Shown: one piece after another, positions 17,598-26,300 of the stretch
Position numbering within the stretch: position 1 is the first letter of the stretch
Layout of the letters: each line of letters begins with the position of its first letter
Source: Parabacteroides gordonii MS-1 = DSM 23371
Lineage (GTDB): Bacteria > Bacteroidota > Bacteroidia > Bacteroidales > Tannerellaceae
Length of the DNA stretch: 64,000 nt
Direction of reading: 5' to 3'
Assembly (NCBI RefSeq): GCF_000969825.1
Contig: NZ_KQ033919.1
Location: forward strand, 2,536,671-2,600,670
Notes under the pieces: generated by a model
Told to the model about the DNA's origin: nothing
The model's database searches: none
What the model saw: only the letters and a program-made list of their open reading frames with translations
Position numbers and translations under genes: made by a program

Positions 17598-18793
17598 GAG
17601 TCTGCGTCACAGGCATCGGTTGTGTGTCCGGCATCGGTCTGAATGTGGAGGAACATCTTCGCTCGTTTCGTGACGGGCGGGATGGGCTGGGAGCTGTCAC
17701 GCTCTTTCCTACACGCCATGAAGAACCGGTCTCCGAAGTGAAGCGCACGAATGAGGCTTTGAAAGAGCAACTGGGTATTCCCGTATCCGCAGCATTGTCA
17801 CGCACGGCCTTGCTGGGAATGACGGCAGCTTTCGAAGCGCTTGCCGACTCCGGGCTGGATCTCTCCGATCGGGATTGTCCCCTTCGCGTCGGCCTGATCT
17901 CTTCTACCTCTACCGGAGGTATGGATCTGACAGAGTCTTTCTACCCTTCCTTCCGGGAAAATCCGGCACAGGGTCGGTTGCGGTATGTCGCTTCGCACGA
18001 TGCGGGTGACAGTACGGAACGGATCGCTTCTTTCCTGGGCATTACCGGATTTCGTACAACCGTCAGTACCGCCTGTTCGTCTGCCGCCAACGCGATTATG
18101 CTGGGTGCCCGGATGATCCGGCAGGGGATGCTCGATGTAGTGGTCGCCGGAGGAACGGATGCACTGTGCAAGTTTACTTTAAACGGCTTCGCTTCGCTGA
18201 TGATACTCGATAAAAAGCCTTGCCGTCCTTTTGATGTCTCGCGTGCCGGGTTAAATCTGGGCGAGGGGGCCGGTTATCTGGTGCTTCAGTCGGAAGCAAC
18301 GGTCGGTAAAACTCCTTATTGCCTCTTATCCGGTTACGCCAATGCCAATGATGCTTTCCATCAGACGGCTTCTTCTTCCGAAGGTACGGGTGCTTTCCTC
18401 GCCATGAAAGGCGCTTTGGAAAAGGCCGGCCTGCAACCGGAGGAGGTGGATTATATCAATGCGCACGGAACAGGCACACCGAACAACGATGCTTCCGAGA
18501 GCCAGGCGATCCGCCGTCTTTTCGGGAACCGGATACCGTCTTTCAGTTCGACGAAAGCCTTTATCGGGCATACCCTGGGGGCTGCCGGAGCCCTCGAAGC
18601 CGTATTCAGCGTACTCTCTCTGAAACGGGGTATCCTTTATCCCAATCTGAATTTCACTACACCGATAGAGGAAACGGGCTTGATTCCCGTTACCCGTTAT
18701 CAGGAGGGAATATCCCTGCGTTCGGTATTGTCTAACTCTTTTGGTTTTGGAGGGAACAACGCTTCCCTGCTTTTCCGGAAATACGATAAATAG
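17594..18793 (+). CDS. Beta-ketoacyl-ACP synthase (probable elongating KS)
   Basis: A 399-residue ketosynthase with a full triad: Cys161 ('STACSSAANA'), His291 ('NAHGTGTPNND') and His326 ('FIGHTLGAAG'). It also has the 'SNSFGFGGNN' C-terminal signature. It is followed three bases later by a cysteine-less ketosynthase-like gene, the arrangement of a KS/chain-length-factor heterodimer, so this is the best candidate for the elongating enzyme that repeatedly adds malonyl units. It overlaps the ACP stop (ATGA). Confidence 0.88.
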   Translation: MRVCVTGIGCVSGIGLNVEEHLRSFRDGRDGLGAVTLFPTRHEEPVSEVKRTNEALKEQLGIPVSAALSRTALLGMTAAFEALADSGLDLSDRDCPLRVGLISSTSTGGMDLTESFYPSFRENPAQGRLRYVASHDAGDSTERIASFLGITGFRTTVSTACSSAANAIMLGARMIRQGMLDVVVAGGTDALCKFTLNGFASLMILDKKPCRPFDVSRAGLNLGEGAGYLVLQSEATVGKTPYCLLSGYANANDAFHQTASSSEGTGAFLAMKGALEKAGLQPEEVDYINAHGTGTPNNDASESQAIRRLFGNRIPSFSSTKAFIGHTLGAAGALEAVFSVLSLKRGILYPNLNFTTPIEETGLIPVTRYQEGISLRSVLSNSFGFGGNNASLLFRKYDK

Positions 18794-18796
18794 GTT

Positions 18797-19657
18797 ATGC
18801 TTACGAAATCGGTTTATATAGATAAGGCGGCAGCCTCTTTTGAACGGACAGACGATGGTTACGTGTTGAAAGAACCGGACTACAAGTTCCTGATCCCCAA
18901 TGCCACGCTTCGCCGCCGGATGAGCCGTATGGTTCGTATGGGGGTGGCAACCGGGTTGCAGTGTTTTGAAGACGCAACGGCTCCTGTCGATGCGATCCTG
19001 ACGGCTACAGGCTTGGGATGTCTGGCCGATACGGAAAAGTTTATGAATACGATACTGGATCATAACGAGGAGCTGCTTACCCCTACGGCCTTTATCCAGT
19101 CCACTTTCAATACGATCGGGGCACAGATTGCCCTGCTTACCGGAAACCATAGTTACAATACGACCTATGTGCACCGTGCCTTCTCTCTGGAAAGCGCTTT
19201 GCTCGATGCCGCTTTGCTAGTTCAAGAGGAAGAAGCGCAGTTTGTTCTGGTTGGGGCGGTCGATGAAATGACACCGACGCTGCAAACGATCCTCGGCCGT
19301 TTGGGTTTCTGGGAGAAGAACAAGCCGGGAGAAGGGGCGGCATTCTTCCTTTTGTCGGGGAACTGCTCACCGCAATGCGTGGCGGAGCTCCGGGATATGG
19401 AATTGTTCAGCGGCCGTTTTACGGAAGAAGAGATAAAGGAACGGATGACCGCCTTCCTGCTTCATAACGAAGCAAGCGATGCAGAGGTGGTCTTTCCGGA
19501 TGAATACAAACAATATTGCGGCGAATATCCGGTAGCGATGTCCTTTGCTCTGTGGCAGGCCTGTCACCGCGTGCAGGAGACGGATGCCCCGCGTTCGATC
19601 CTGCTGTATAACTCTTTTCTGGATAATCACTCGTTTCTATTAATAAGGAGGGTATAG
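18797..19657 (+). CDS. Chain-length-factor-like ketosynthase homologue
   Basis: A 286-residue ketosynthase-fold protein. At the nucleophile elbow it reads 'HRAFSLESAL' where active enzymes have a Cys before the Ser ('ACSS'), so the catalytic Cys is replaced by Phe. The His motifs of active ketosynthases are also not evident and the protein is about 110 residues shorter than a full KS. It matches the idea of a chain-length factor paired with the ketosynthase three bases upstream, as ApeC pairs with ApeO in E. coli. It could set polyene length. The polysaccharide deacetylase-like gene starts four bases after it. Confidence 0.72.
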   Translation: MLTKSVYIDKAAASFERTDDGYVLKEPDYKFLIPNATLRRRMSRMVRMGVATGLQCFEDATAPVDAILTATGLGCLADTEKFMNTILDHNEELLTPTAFIQSTFNTIGAQIALLTGNHSYNTTYVHRAFSLESALLDAALLVQEEEAQFVLVGAVDEMTPTLQTILGRLGFWEKNKPGEGAAFFLLSGNCSPQCVAELRDMELFSGRFTEEEIKERMTAFLLHNEASDAEVVFPDEYKQYCGEYPVAMSFALWQACHRVQETDAPRSILLYNSFLDNHSFLLIRRV

Positions 19658-19661
19658 TTTT

Positions 19662-20369
19662 ATGGTATGGCTGGTCTTTATAGCGGTTTTAATCTGTATG
19701 GGTGCATTTCTCTTTTATGCCTCTTACAGCATTCGTTCAGGAGTATATGTGAAAGCTTTGTGCCGGGGAAACACCGATAAGCGCGTTGTTTGCTTGACCT
19801 TCGACGACGGCCCCGATCCCCAATATACGCCGCAGGTGCTCGATGTACTGAAAAAGTATCAGGTGCAGGCTGCCTTTTTTTGCATCGGGGCGAAGGTACG
19901 CGAAAATCCTGCCGTAATGAGACGCATCGCATCGGAGGGGCATCACGTCGGAAATCATTCTGACAGTCATTCATGGAAATTCCCGTTTCTTTCGCGGAAA
20001 AAGATGCGTTGGGATGTGTCGTTGTGTGAAGACTCTTTACTGTCACATGCAGGGCCGATTCTTACTTTTCGCCCTCCTTTTGGCGTGACAAATCCGACAG
20101 TTGCTTGGTTGGTGGACGATATGCTATATACAATAATAGGTTGGAGTATCCGTTCTTTTGATACGCGGGGAGAGTCGGAAGATAAAGTGTTTCGTCGGAT
20201 AATAAAACAGATAGAGCCGGGTTCCGTTATCCTTTTACACGACCGTATGCCGGGTGCAGCTTCTCTGCTAACCCGTTTGCTGGAACATTTGAAGACAATA
20301 AATTACGAGGTTATTCCTTTGGATAAAATGTTTGATATACCTGATCCGTATGGAAAAGAAGATGAATAA
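19662..20369 (+). CDS. Membrane-anchored polysaccharide deacetylase-like protein (NodB)
   Basis: A 235-residue protein with one N-terminal membrane helix (about residues 1-20) and a NodB domain: 'TFDDGP' (about 46-51) with the two Asp residues, and 'HHVGNHSDSH' (about 87-96) with the metal-binding His pair. Such enzymes remove acetyl groups from sugars at the cell surface. Within this cluster it may trim the sugar moiety of the lipid anchor that carries the pigment. Its last eight bases overlap the start of the LolA-like gene. A second, unrelated-context NodB protein occurs at 35713. Confidence 0.8.
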   Translation: MVWLVFIAVLICMGAFLFYASYSIRSGVYVKALCRGNTDKRVVCLTFDDGPDPQYTPQVLDVLKKYQVQAAFFCIGAKVRENPAVMRRIASEGHHVGNHSDSHSWKFPFLSRKKMRWDVSLCEDSLLSHAGPILTFRPPFGVTNPTVAWLVDDMLYTIIGWSIRSFDTRGESEDKVFRRIIKQIEPGSVILLHDRMPGAASLLTRLLEHLKTINYEVIPLDKMFDIPDPYGKEDE

Positions 20370-20997
20370 ATATATATATACATTCCTGTTGGTGGTTTTT
20401 TGTCTGCCGTTAGCTGCACAGAAAGACTTAACCCCGCTGGCATCCGTTACCGCGTTTCAGGAACGGCTGAAAAAGGAAGCAGCGTCGCTTTCTTCCATTG
20501 AAAGCGACTTCACGCAGGAGAAATTTCTGGATGTCTTTAATGAGAAGATCGTATCGAAAGGCCGTTTCTATTATAAGCAGGAGAATATGATCCGGATGGA
20601 TTACACCTCTCCGATAGATTATCAGATCATTATAAACGGGCAGAAGCTGAAGATCGTTTCCGAAGGGAAAAGCAATGTAGTCAACCTCGGTTCCAACCAG
20701 ATGATGAACGAGATGAAAGGAATGCTGGCAGCCTGCATGATCGGCGACCTGACAGTGATGTCGTCGGCTTACCGGCTGGAATATTATGAATCCCCTTCCC
20801 TTTATGTGGTGAAGATCCGTCCGGTTTCCAAGAGCGTACAGGCTTATATCTCGGAGATCATCATTTCGATAGATAAGAAAGATATGTCTGTACAGACTCT
20901 GCGTTTGTCGGAGAATGCAAAGGATTATACGGAATATCATTTTACGAACCGGAAATACAATACGCTGACCAGTGATGAAAAGTTTGTTATCCGCTAG
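20362..20997 (+). CDS. LolA-like outer-membrane lipoprotein carrier
   Basis: A 211-residue periplasmic protein with a signal peptide ending in 'LPLAAQ'. The LolA signatures 'ESDFTQEKFL' and 'SKGRFYYKQENMIRMDY' (about residues 43-75) are visible. In E. coli-type aryl polyene clusters a LolA homologue is thought to ferry the lipidated polyene across the periplasm. ATG 20362 begins the signal peptide and overlaps the preceding stop; an upstream ATG at 20332 would add ten residues before the signal sequence and is less likely. It is not the housekeeping lolA, judging from its setting. Confidence 0.8.
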   Translation: MNKYIYTFLLVVFCLPLAAQKDLTPLASVTAFQERLKKEAASLSSIESDFTQEKFLDVFNEKIVSKGRFYYKQENMIRMDYTSPIDYQIIINGQKLKIVSEGKSNVVNLGSNQMMNEMKGMLAACMIGDLTVMSSAYRLEYYESPSLYVVKIRPVSKSVQAYISEIIISIDKKDMSVQTLRLSENAKDYTEYHFTNRKYNTLTSDEKFVIR

Positions 20998-21613
20998 TCT
21001 CTGCTTGTTGCTGGTCTGTTGTTCGTGTGCCCCCTCTATCACACGTGAATGCCGGAAAGGGGAAACTGTGTCCGCTACGAAAGGGCAATTCCCACCTATG
21101 ATAGATGCTTCTTCCCGCCTGTGTAAATACAATATGACGATCGACTTTATGCGGAAGCACTTCAGTGGGCTGTTATTGGTGAAGAAGACGGAGACGGGCA
21201 CGTACCGTACGCTGTTCAGTACGCATTTCGGACTGAGTCTTTTCGACCTGGAGATCGGTTCGGATAGTCTGACGGTACATCACTGCATCGAACCGTTGAA
21301 TAAGAAAAAGATACTGTCTCTGTTCTATCGCGACTTCTCGGTCCTTTTCGGTTTGAACATACCGCCGGAAAATAAGGCGATTGTTTATAACTGCACCAAT
21401 CCACAGACAGATATCGTATATAAGCTATCCACTCCCGGCTTCAACGGTTATTACCGGATAGACGGTGTGGAAAATCGTATGCGGGAGATCAAACTCGGTT
21501 CCGGCCTGCGCAAAACCACTTTCCGCTCTTTCCCGGACAGTTCCGGACAGGAAACGATCCGTATCAGGCATACGGGGTTGAAGCTTTCCATCGGGTTGGA
21601 TGTGTTGAATTAA
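20975..21613 (+). CDS. Cluster-associated lipoprotein of unknown function
   Basis: A 212-residue predicted lipoprotein. The hydrophobic N-terminus carries several Cys residues ('LLLVCCSCAPS'), the likely lipidated one being about residue 16. The rest is beta-rich with no motif I recognise. It overlaps the LolA-like gene by 23 bases, so it is cotranscribed and may be its outer-membrane partner, playing the LolB-like receptor part, but that is only inferred from position. A gap of 139 bases with a second promoter follows. Confidence 0.6.
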   Translation: MKSLLSASLCLLLVCCSCAPSITRECRKGETVSATKGQFPPMIDASSRLCKYNMTIDFMRKHFSGLLLVKKTETGTYRTLFSTHFGLSLFDLEIGSDSLTVHHCIEPLNKKKILSLFYRDFSVLFGLNIPPENKAIVYNCTNPQTDIVYKLSTPGFNGYYRIDGVENRMREIKLGSGLRKTTFRSFPDSSGQETIRIRHTGLKLSIGLDVLN

Positions 21614-21718
21614 GAAATTCTTCATCATTCTGATTATCTGAGGAAAGGGATATTGTATAGCAAGGGTTAATACCTTCAAAAAGATTCGAAACTGACCAAC
21701 ATAATAGAAAAACTTCCC

Positions 21719-21726
21719 TACCTTTG
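21719..21726 (+). promoter_or_regulatory. Internal promoter -7 box in the cluster
   Basis: TACCTTTG fits the Bacteroidetes -7 consensus, with the ATG 26 bases downstream; no clear TTTG -33 element is visible. It lies in the only gap over 100 bases in the cluster, so the downstream half may have its own transcript. Confidence 0.5.
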
Positions 21727-21752
21727 TCACACTAAATGCATATTGGAAAGGG

Positions 21753-22106
21753 ATGTTGACTAACTTTTATACGATAGAAGCTATTGCAGAACAAGGCGGG
21801 GAATATAATTGTACGATCCGGTTGAATCCGCGACATGATGTTTATAAAGGGCATTTTCCGGGTATGCCGGTGGTTCCCGGCGTTTGTATGCTTCGTATAA
21901 TTAAGGAATGCATGTCGACAATCTTAGATACCCCGGTTCGTTTTCAGACAGTAACCAGTTGCAAGTTCCTTTCTGTGGTAAATCCATCGGAGCAGGAGTT
22001 GCTGGACTTTATATTTTCATTGAAGGATTCAAACAGGCTACAGGTTACAGCTAATGCAGGCGGAGTAACTGTGCTGAAACTAAAAGCAACGATTGTGGCA
22101 GAGTAA
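21753..22106 (+). CDS. FabZ/FabA-like hotdog dehydratase, catalytic Glu not evident
   Basis: A 117-residue hotdog protein. 'GHFPGMPVVPGVCML' (about residues 33-47) contains the catalytic His of FabZ and the glycine-rich turn. The Glu or Asp that normally follows at the start of the central helix is not seen in the expected place (it reads 'VCMLRI'). It may therefore be the partner of a second hotdog protein (14604) in a heterodimer, as with ApeI/ApeP dehydratases. It opens the second half of the cluster behind its own promoter and lies 10 bases before the glycosyltransferase. Confidence 0.72.
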   Translation: MLTNFYTIEAIAEQGGEYNCTIRLNPRHDVYKGHFPGMPVVPGVCMLRIIKECMSTILDTPVRFQTVTSCKFLSVVNPSEQELLDFIFSLKDSNRLQVTANAGGVTVLKLKATIVAE

Positions 22107-22116
22107 CGACTTATAA

Positions 22117-23313
22117 ATGGTAACAAATACTACACATACATTTCCGGAATATCATCAGCAGGAAAGTCGATCGGTTATTGTGATCCCGACCTATAATAAC
22201 GGGGGGACACTCGGTCAGGTACTGACAGATGTATTGGCTTATTCATTTCCTGTCATAGTGGTGAATGACGGTTCTACGGATAATACGTTGGAGGTTCTGA
22301 AAGGATTTCCCGGGATACGTGTAATCAGTTATCCTGACAACCAGGGAAAAGGATATGCCTTGAATACCGGATTGAAGGCTGCTACGGAAGCCGGTTACCG
22401 TTATGCGATTACCCTTGATTCGGATGGGCAGCATTATGCGGATGATATACCTGTTTTCTTGAAAGAAATAGCCCTTTATCCCGATAGTTTGCTGATCGGA
22501 GCCCGTAATCTGGCTTCCGATAACATGCCCGGGAAAAATACCTTCGCCAATAAATTCTCTAATTTCTGGTTTACACTGGAGACAGGCATCCGGCTGTCGG
22601 ATACGCAGTCGGGCTTTCGGCTTTATCCTTTGCACAAGCTGAAGAAGATGCATCTTTTCACTACGAAATATGAATATGAACTGGAAATAATCGTACAGGC
22701 TGCTTGGAGGAATATACGGGTGGCGAATGTACCGATAAAGGTGTATTATCCGCCGGCTGGGGAAAGGATCAGCCATTTTCGTCCGTTGCGCGACTTTACG
22801 CGTATCAGTTTGCTGAACTCGGTGCTCGTCTTGATCGCCTTGTTATGGTACTGGCCGTGGAAATGTGTGCGGAGTGTGACGAAAGAGAATGTGAAAAAGT
22901 TTGTCTCTAAGAATATTACGCATTCCGCAGAGTCGAATTTGCGGATCGCGTTGGCGGTCATGTTCGGCGTGTTCATGGGGATTGTTCCGATCTGGGGATA
23001 TCAGATGATCGTTGCCGGGGTGTTGGCGCATTTGATGGGATTGAACAAGGTCATTACCATTGTGGCCTCGAATATCAGTATCCCGCCCATGATTCCTTTT
23101 CTGCTGTTTGGCAGTTATGTGACGGGTGGCTGGGTGCTGGATCAGCCTGTGACGCTGACGTTGCACGAGGTTACTTTTGATACGATCAAAGATTCGCTGC
23201 TGCAATATCTGGCCGGGAGTATGGTTTTTGCCGTTATCTGCGGATTGCTGGCCGGCTTTGTTTGTTTAACGTTGCTTTCGTTGTTCAGGAAACCTGAACG
23301 TATTGCCGGATGA
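22117..23313 (+). CDS. GT2 glycosyltransferase fused to DUF2062 membrane domain
   Basis: A 398-residue protein. Residues about 18-235 are a family 2 glycosyltransferase ('VIPTYNNGGTLG', 'VVNDGSTDNT', and the DxD-like 'LDSDGQH'). Residues about 275-395 are a DUF2062 domain with two to three membrane helices ('MFGVFMGIVPIWGYQ', 'ISIPPMIPF'). It probably transfers a sugar to a lipid carrier or to the aryl polyene anchor at the inner leaflet. Its stop overlaps the start of the MMPL exporter by four bases. The combination of GT2 with DUF2062 in one chain is typical of these clusters in Bacteroidetes. Confidence 0.83.
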   Translation: MVTNTTHTFPEYHQQESRSVIVIPTYNNGGTLGQVLTDVLAYSFPVIVVNDGSTDNTLEVLKGFPGIRVISYPDNQGKGYALNTGLKAATEAGYRYAITLDSDGQHYADDIPVFLKEIALYPDSLLIGARNLASDNMPGKNTFANKFSNFWFTLETGIRLSDTQSGFRLYPLHKLKKMHLFTTKYEYELEIIVQAAWRNIRVANVPIKVYYPPAGERISHFRPLRDFTRISLLNSVLVLIALLWYWPWKCVRSVTKENVKKFVSKNITHSAESNLRIALAVMFGVFMGIVPIWGYQMIVAGVLAHLMGLNKVITIVASNISIPPMIPFLLFGSYVTGGWVLDQPVTLTLHEVTFDTIKDSLLQYLAGSMVFAVICGLLAGFVCLTLLSLFRKPERIAG

Positions 23314-26300
23314 GTAAGTTGTTTATTCATATATATAATTATCTGGAACGCCATACGGCTCTCCGTTACCTGTTACTGGCCGGTAGCTTTCTGCTGATGC
23401 TTTTCTTCGCCGTACAGGTAAAATTTGAGGAAGACGTAACCCGTTTCTTTCCTGATACGCAGGATGCGAGGAGTACGGAGATCGTTTTTCAGAACCTGAA
23501 AGTCAAAGACAAGATCATCGTTATGTTGTCGTCTGCCGACACTGTTTCCGGTGCGGTTCCGTCCGATCGGCTGATCGAGGCGGGTGACTTGCTGAAAGAC
23601 AGTTTGCTGGCTGAGGCCGGTTCCGAATACATCACGGATATATTCTCGGAAGTGGATGAGAATATGATCGGGAAAGTGACAGATTTCATTTATGATAATC
23701 TGCCGGTTTTCCTGACGGAGGACGATTATGCCCGCATGGATTCTGTACTGACGGTCGATGGGATAGAACGCCGTATGCGTAGTAATTATCTGCATTTACT
23801 ATCTCCTGCGGGAGTCGCTTTGAAAAGTATATTACCCCGTGACCCGGTAGGGCTGGGGACTACCTCGCTGGAAAAGTTGCGCGATTTCCAGATGACGGCT
23901 AATTATGAGATCTATGACGGGCATATCTTTTCGAGGGATATGTCTACCCTGCTGCTTTTTATTACTCCGCATTACGGGACGGGAAGTACCGGGAAGAATG
24001 AGTTCCTGATCGATACGATCGAGAAGCAGCTAAGGGAGACGATGGACAGGTATCCCGGCGTGAAAGCAGAGTATTTCGGCGGGCCGTCGGTCGGTGTATA
24101 TAATGCCCGGCAGATCAAGTCGGATACGATGCTGACGATGACGATCGCGCTGATTATCATCATTGTTTTTATCACGTTGGTATTCAAGAGCCGTTCGGCG
24201 GTGATCCTGATTATATTGCCGGTATTGTACGGGGCTGTGTTTTCGCTGGCTCTGATCTATTTCCTGAAAGGGTCTGTCTCGGCTATTGCTATCGGAGCAG
24301 GGGCGGCGGTGTTTGGGGTGGCACTGAGTTATTCCATTCATGTGCTGTCGCATTTTAATCATGTTTCGTCTATCCGGCAGTTGATCGAGGAGCTGGCTTA
24401 TCCGCTTACTGTGGGTAGTTTTACGACGGTCGGCGCTTTCTTCGGGTTGGTTTTCACCAGTTCCGATTTGTTGCGTGACTTTGGGCTGTTCTCATCGTTG
24501 GCGCTGATTGGAACCACCTTCTTCTGTCTGGTGTTCCTGCCGCATTTCCTGAAAGTGAAGGAAGGGCATGAGGAGTCGGGGAGGGTTCTCCGTTTTATTG
24601 AGAAGATTAACGGGTATGCGTATGAAAAGAATAAGCCGTTGGTTATTACGATCGTAGTTGTCTTCTTTGTGTCTCTTTATATGTCGGGGAAGGTGACGTT
24701 CGACAGTAATATGATGAACCTGAGTTTTGAGCCGGCTAACCTGAAGGCGGCCGAACAACGTTTGAACGACCTGTTCCAGTCGGATAATAAAACGACGCTT
24801 TTCGTATCGGTCGGAAGCACCCCCGATGAGGGGCTACGGCATTATGCCGAAACGAACCGTAAACTGGATTCGTTGAAAGCAGAGGGCAGGATCAAAGAAT
24901 TCGCTTCTGCTGAAAAGATATTTATCCCTTATGCGGAACAACAGCGCCGTATTGAACGCTGGAATAGTTATTGGACGGAGGGACGGAAAACGCAGGTAAG
25001 GGAGGATATTAAAAACGGGGCTGCGAAGTACCATTTCCGCGAAGATACCTTCCATGATTTCTTTGCCCTTCTAGATAAACAGTATCTTCCCTGTGACTTT
25101 ACTGCGGGTGATTCTTCTTTACCTCTATTGGACAGTTGGGTTTCTTCAGCTGATTCCCTGTCTATGTTTATTACACAGGTACGTCTGAATGAGGAGGATA
25201 AAGAGACTGTCTACGACCGTTTTGCGGGTAATGACGGATTGGTGATTTTTGATCGCGGGTATTTTGCCAATAAATGGGTGTCTGCCATTAACGACGACTT
25301 TTACCTGATACTGTATATCTCTTCGTTCCTTATCTTCTTTGCTTTGCTGATCTCCTATGGACGGATCGAACTGACCTTGATGACTTTTACGCCGATGGCT
25401 GTCAGTTGGGTGATTATCCTGGGGTTGATGGCGGCTACCGGAACGCAGTTCAATATCGTGAATATTATCCTTTCCACCTTTATTTTCGGCTTGGGGGATG
25501 ATTTCAGTATCTTTATTATGGACGGCCTGCAACAAGAGTACCGGACGGGGAAGAAGATGCTGACTTCCCATAAGACGGCTATATTTTTCTCTTCATTCAC
25601 TGCTGTAGTGGGGCTGGGGGTACTGGTCTTTGCCAAACATCCGGCATTACAATCCATTTCGGTGATCTCGATCCTGGGAATGATCTCCGTGGTGCTGGTG
25701 TCTTACACTATTCTACCGATTCTGTTCCGCTTCTTTATCTCCGGGCCGGCATCGAGGGGTAATTTCCCTTATACGCTCTCCGGATTGCTGGTTACAGTCT
25801 GGTTCTTCGGGTTGTTCGTTGTCGGTTGCCTGTTGATGATGGGGGTTGCCCTTCTGCTGGTATTGCTTCCGGTGAAGCGGCGGAAAAAGAAGCAAGTGTT
25901 CAGCCGGATCATGATGTATATGTTGCGTATCTTCCTGAAAGCGGCCTGGATTGCCCGGCGTGAGAATATCAATCCGGGTAATGAAACGTTTGAGAAGTCG
26001 GCGGTGATCATTGCCAACCATCAGTCTTTTGTCGATATCCTGGTGATGCTCTCACTGGCTCCTAAGCTGGTGATGGTGACGAATAGGTGGGTCTGGCATT
26101 CTCCTGTCTTTGGAAAGATCGTACAGTATGCCGACTTTGTACAAACGGAAGATGGGTACGAAAAGGTATTGCATCATCTTCGGGACAAGGTGGCGCAGGG
26201 ATATTCCGTTGTTGTTTTCCCCGAAGGGACACGTTCGGCCGATTGCCAGGTGCATCGTTTCCACAAAGGGGCTTTCTATCTGGCGGAGAAATTGCAGTTG

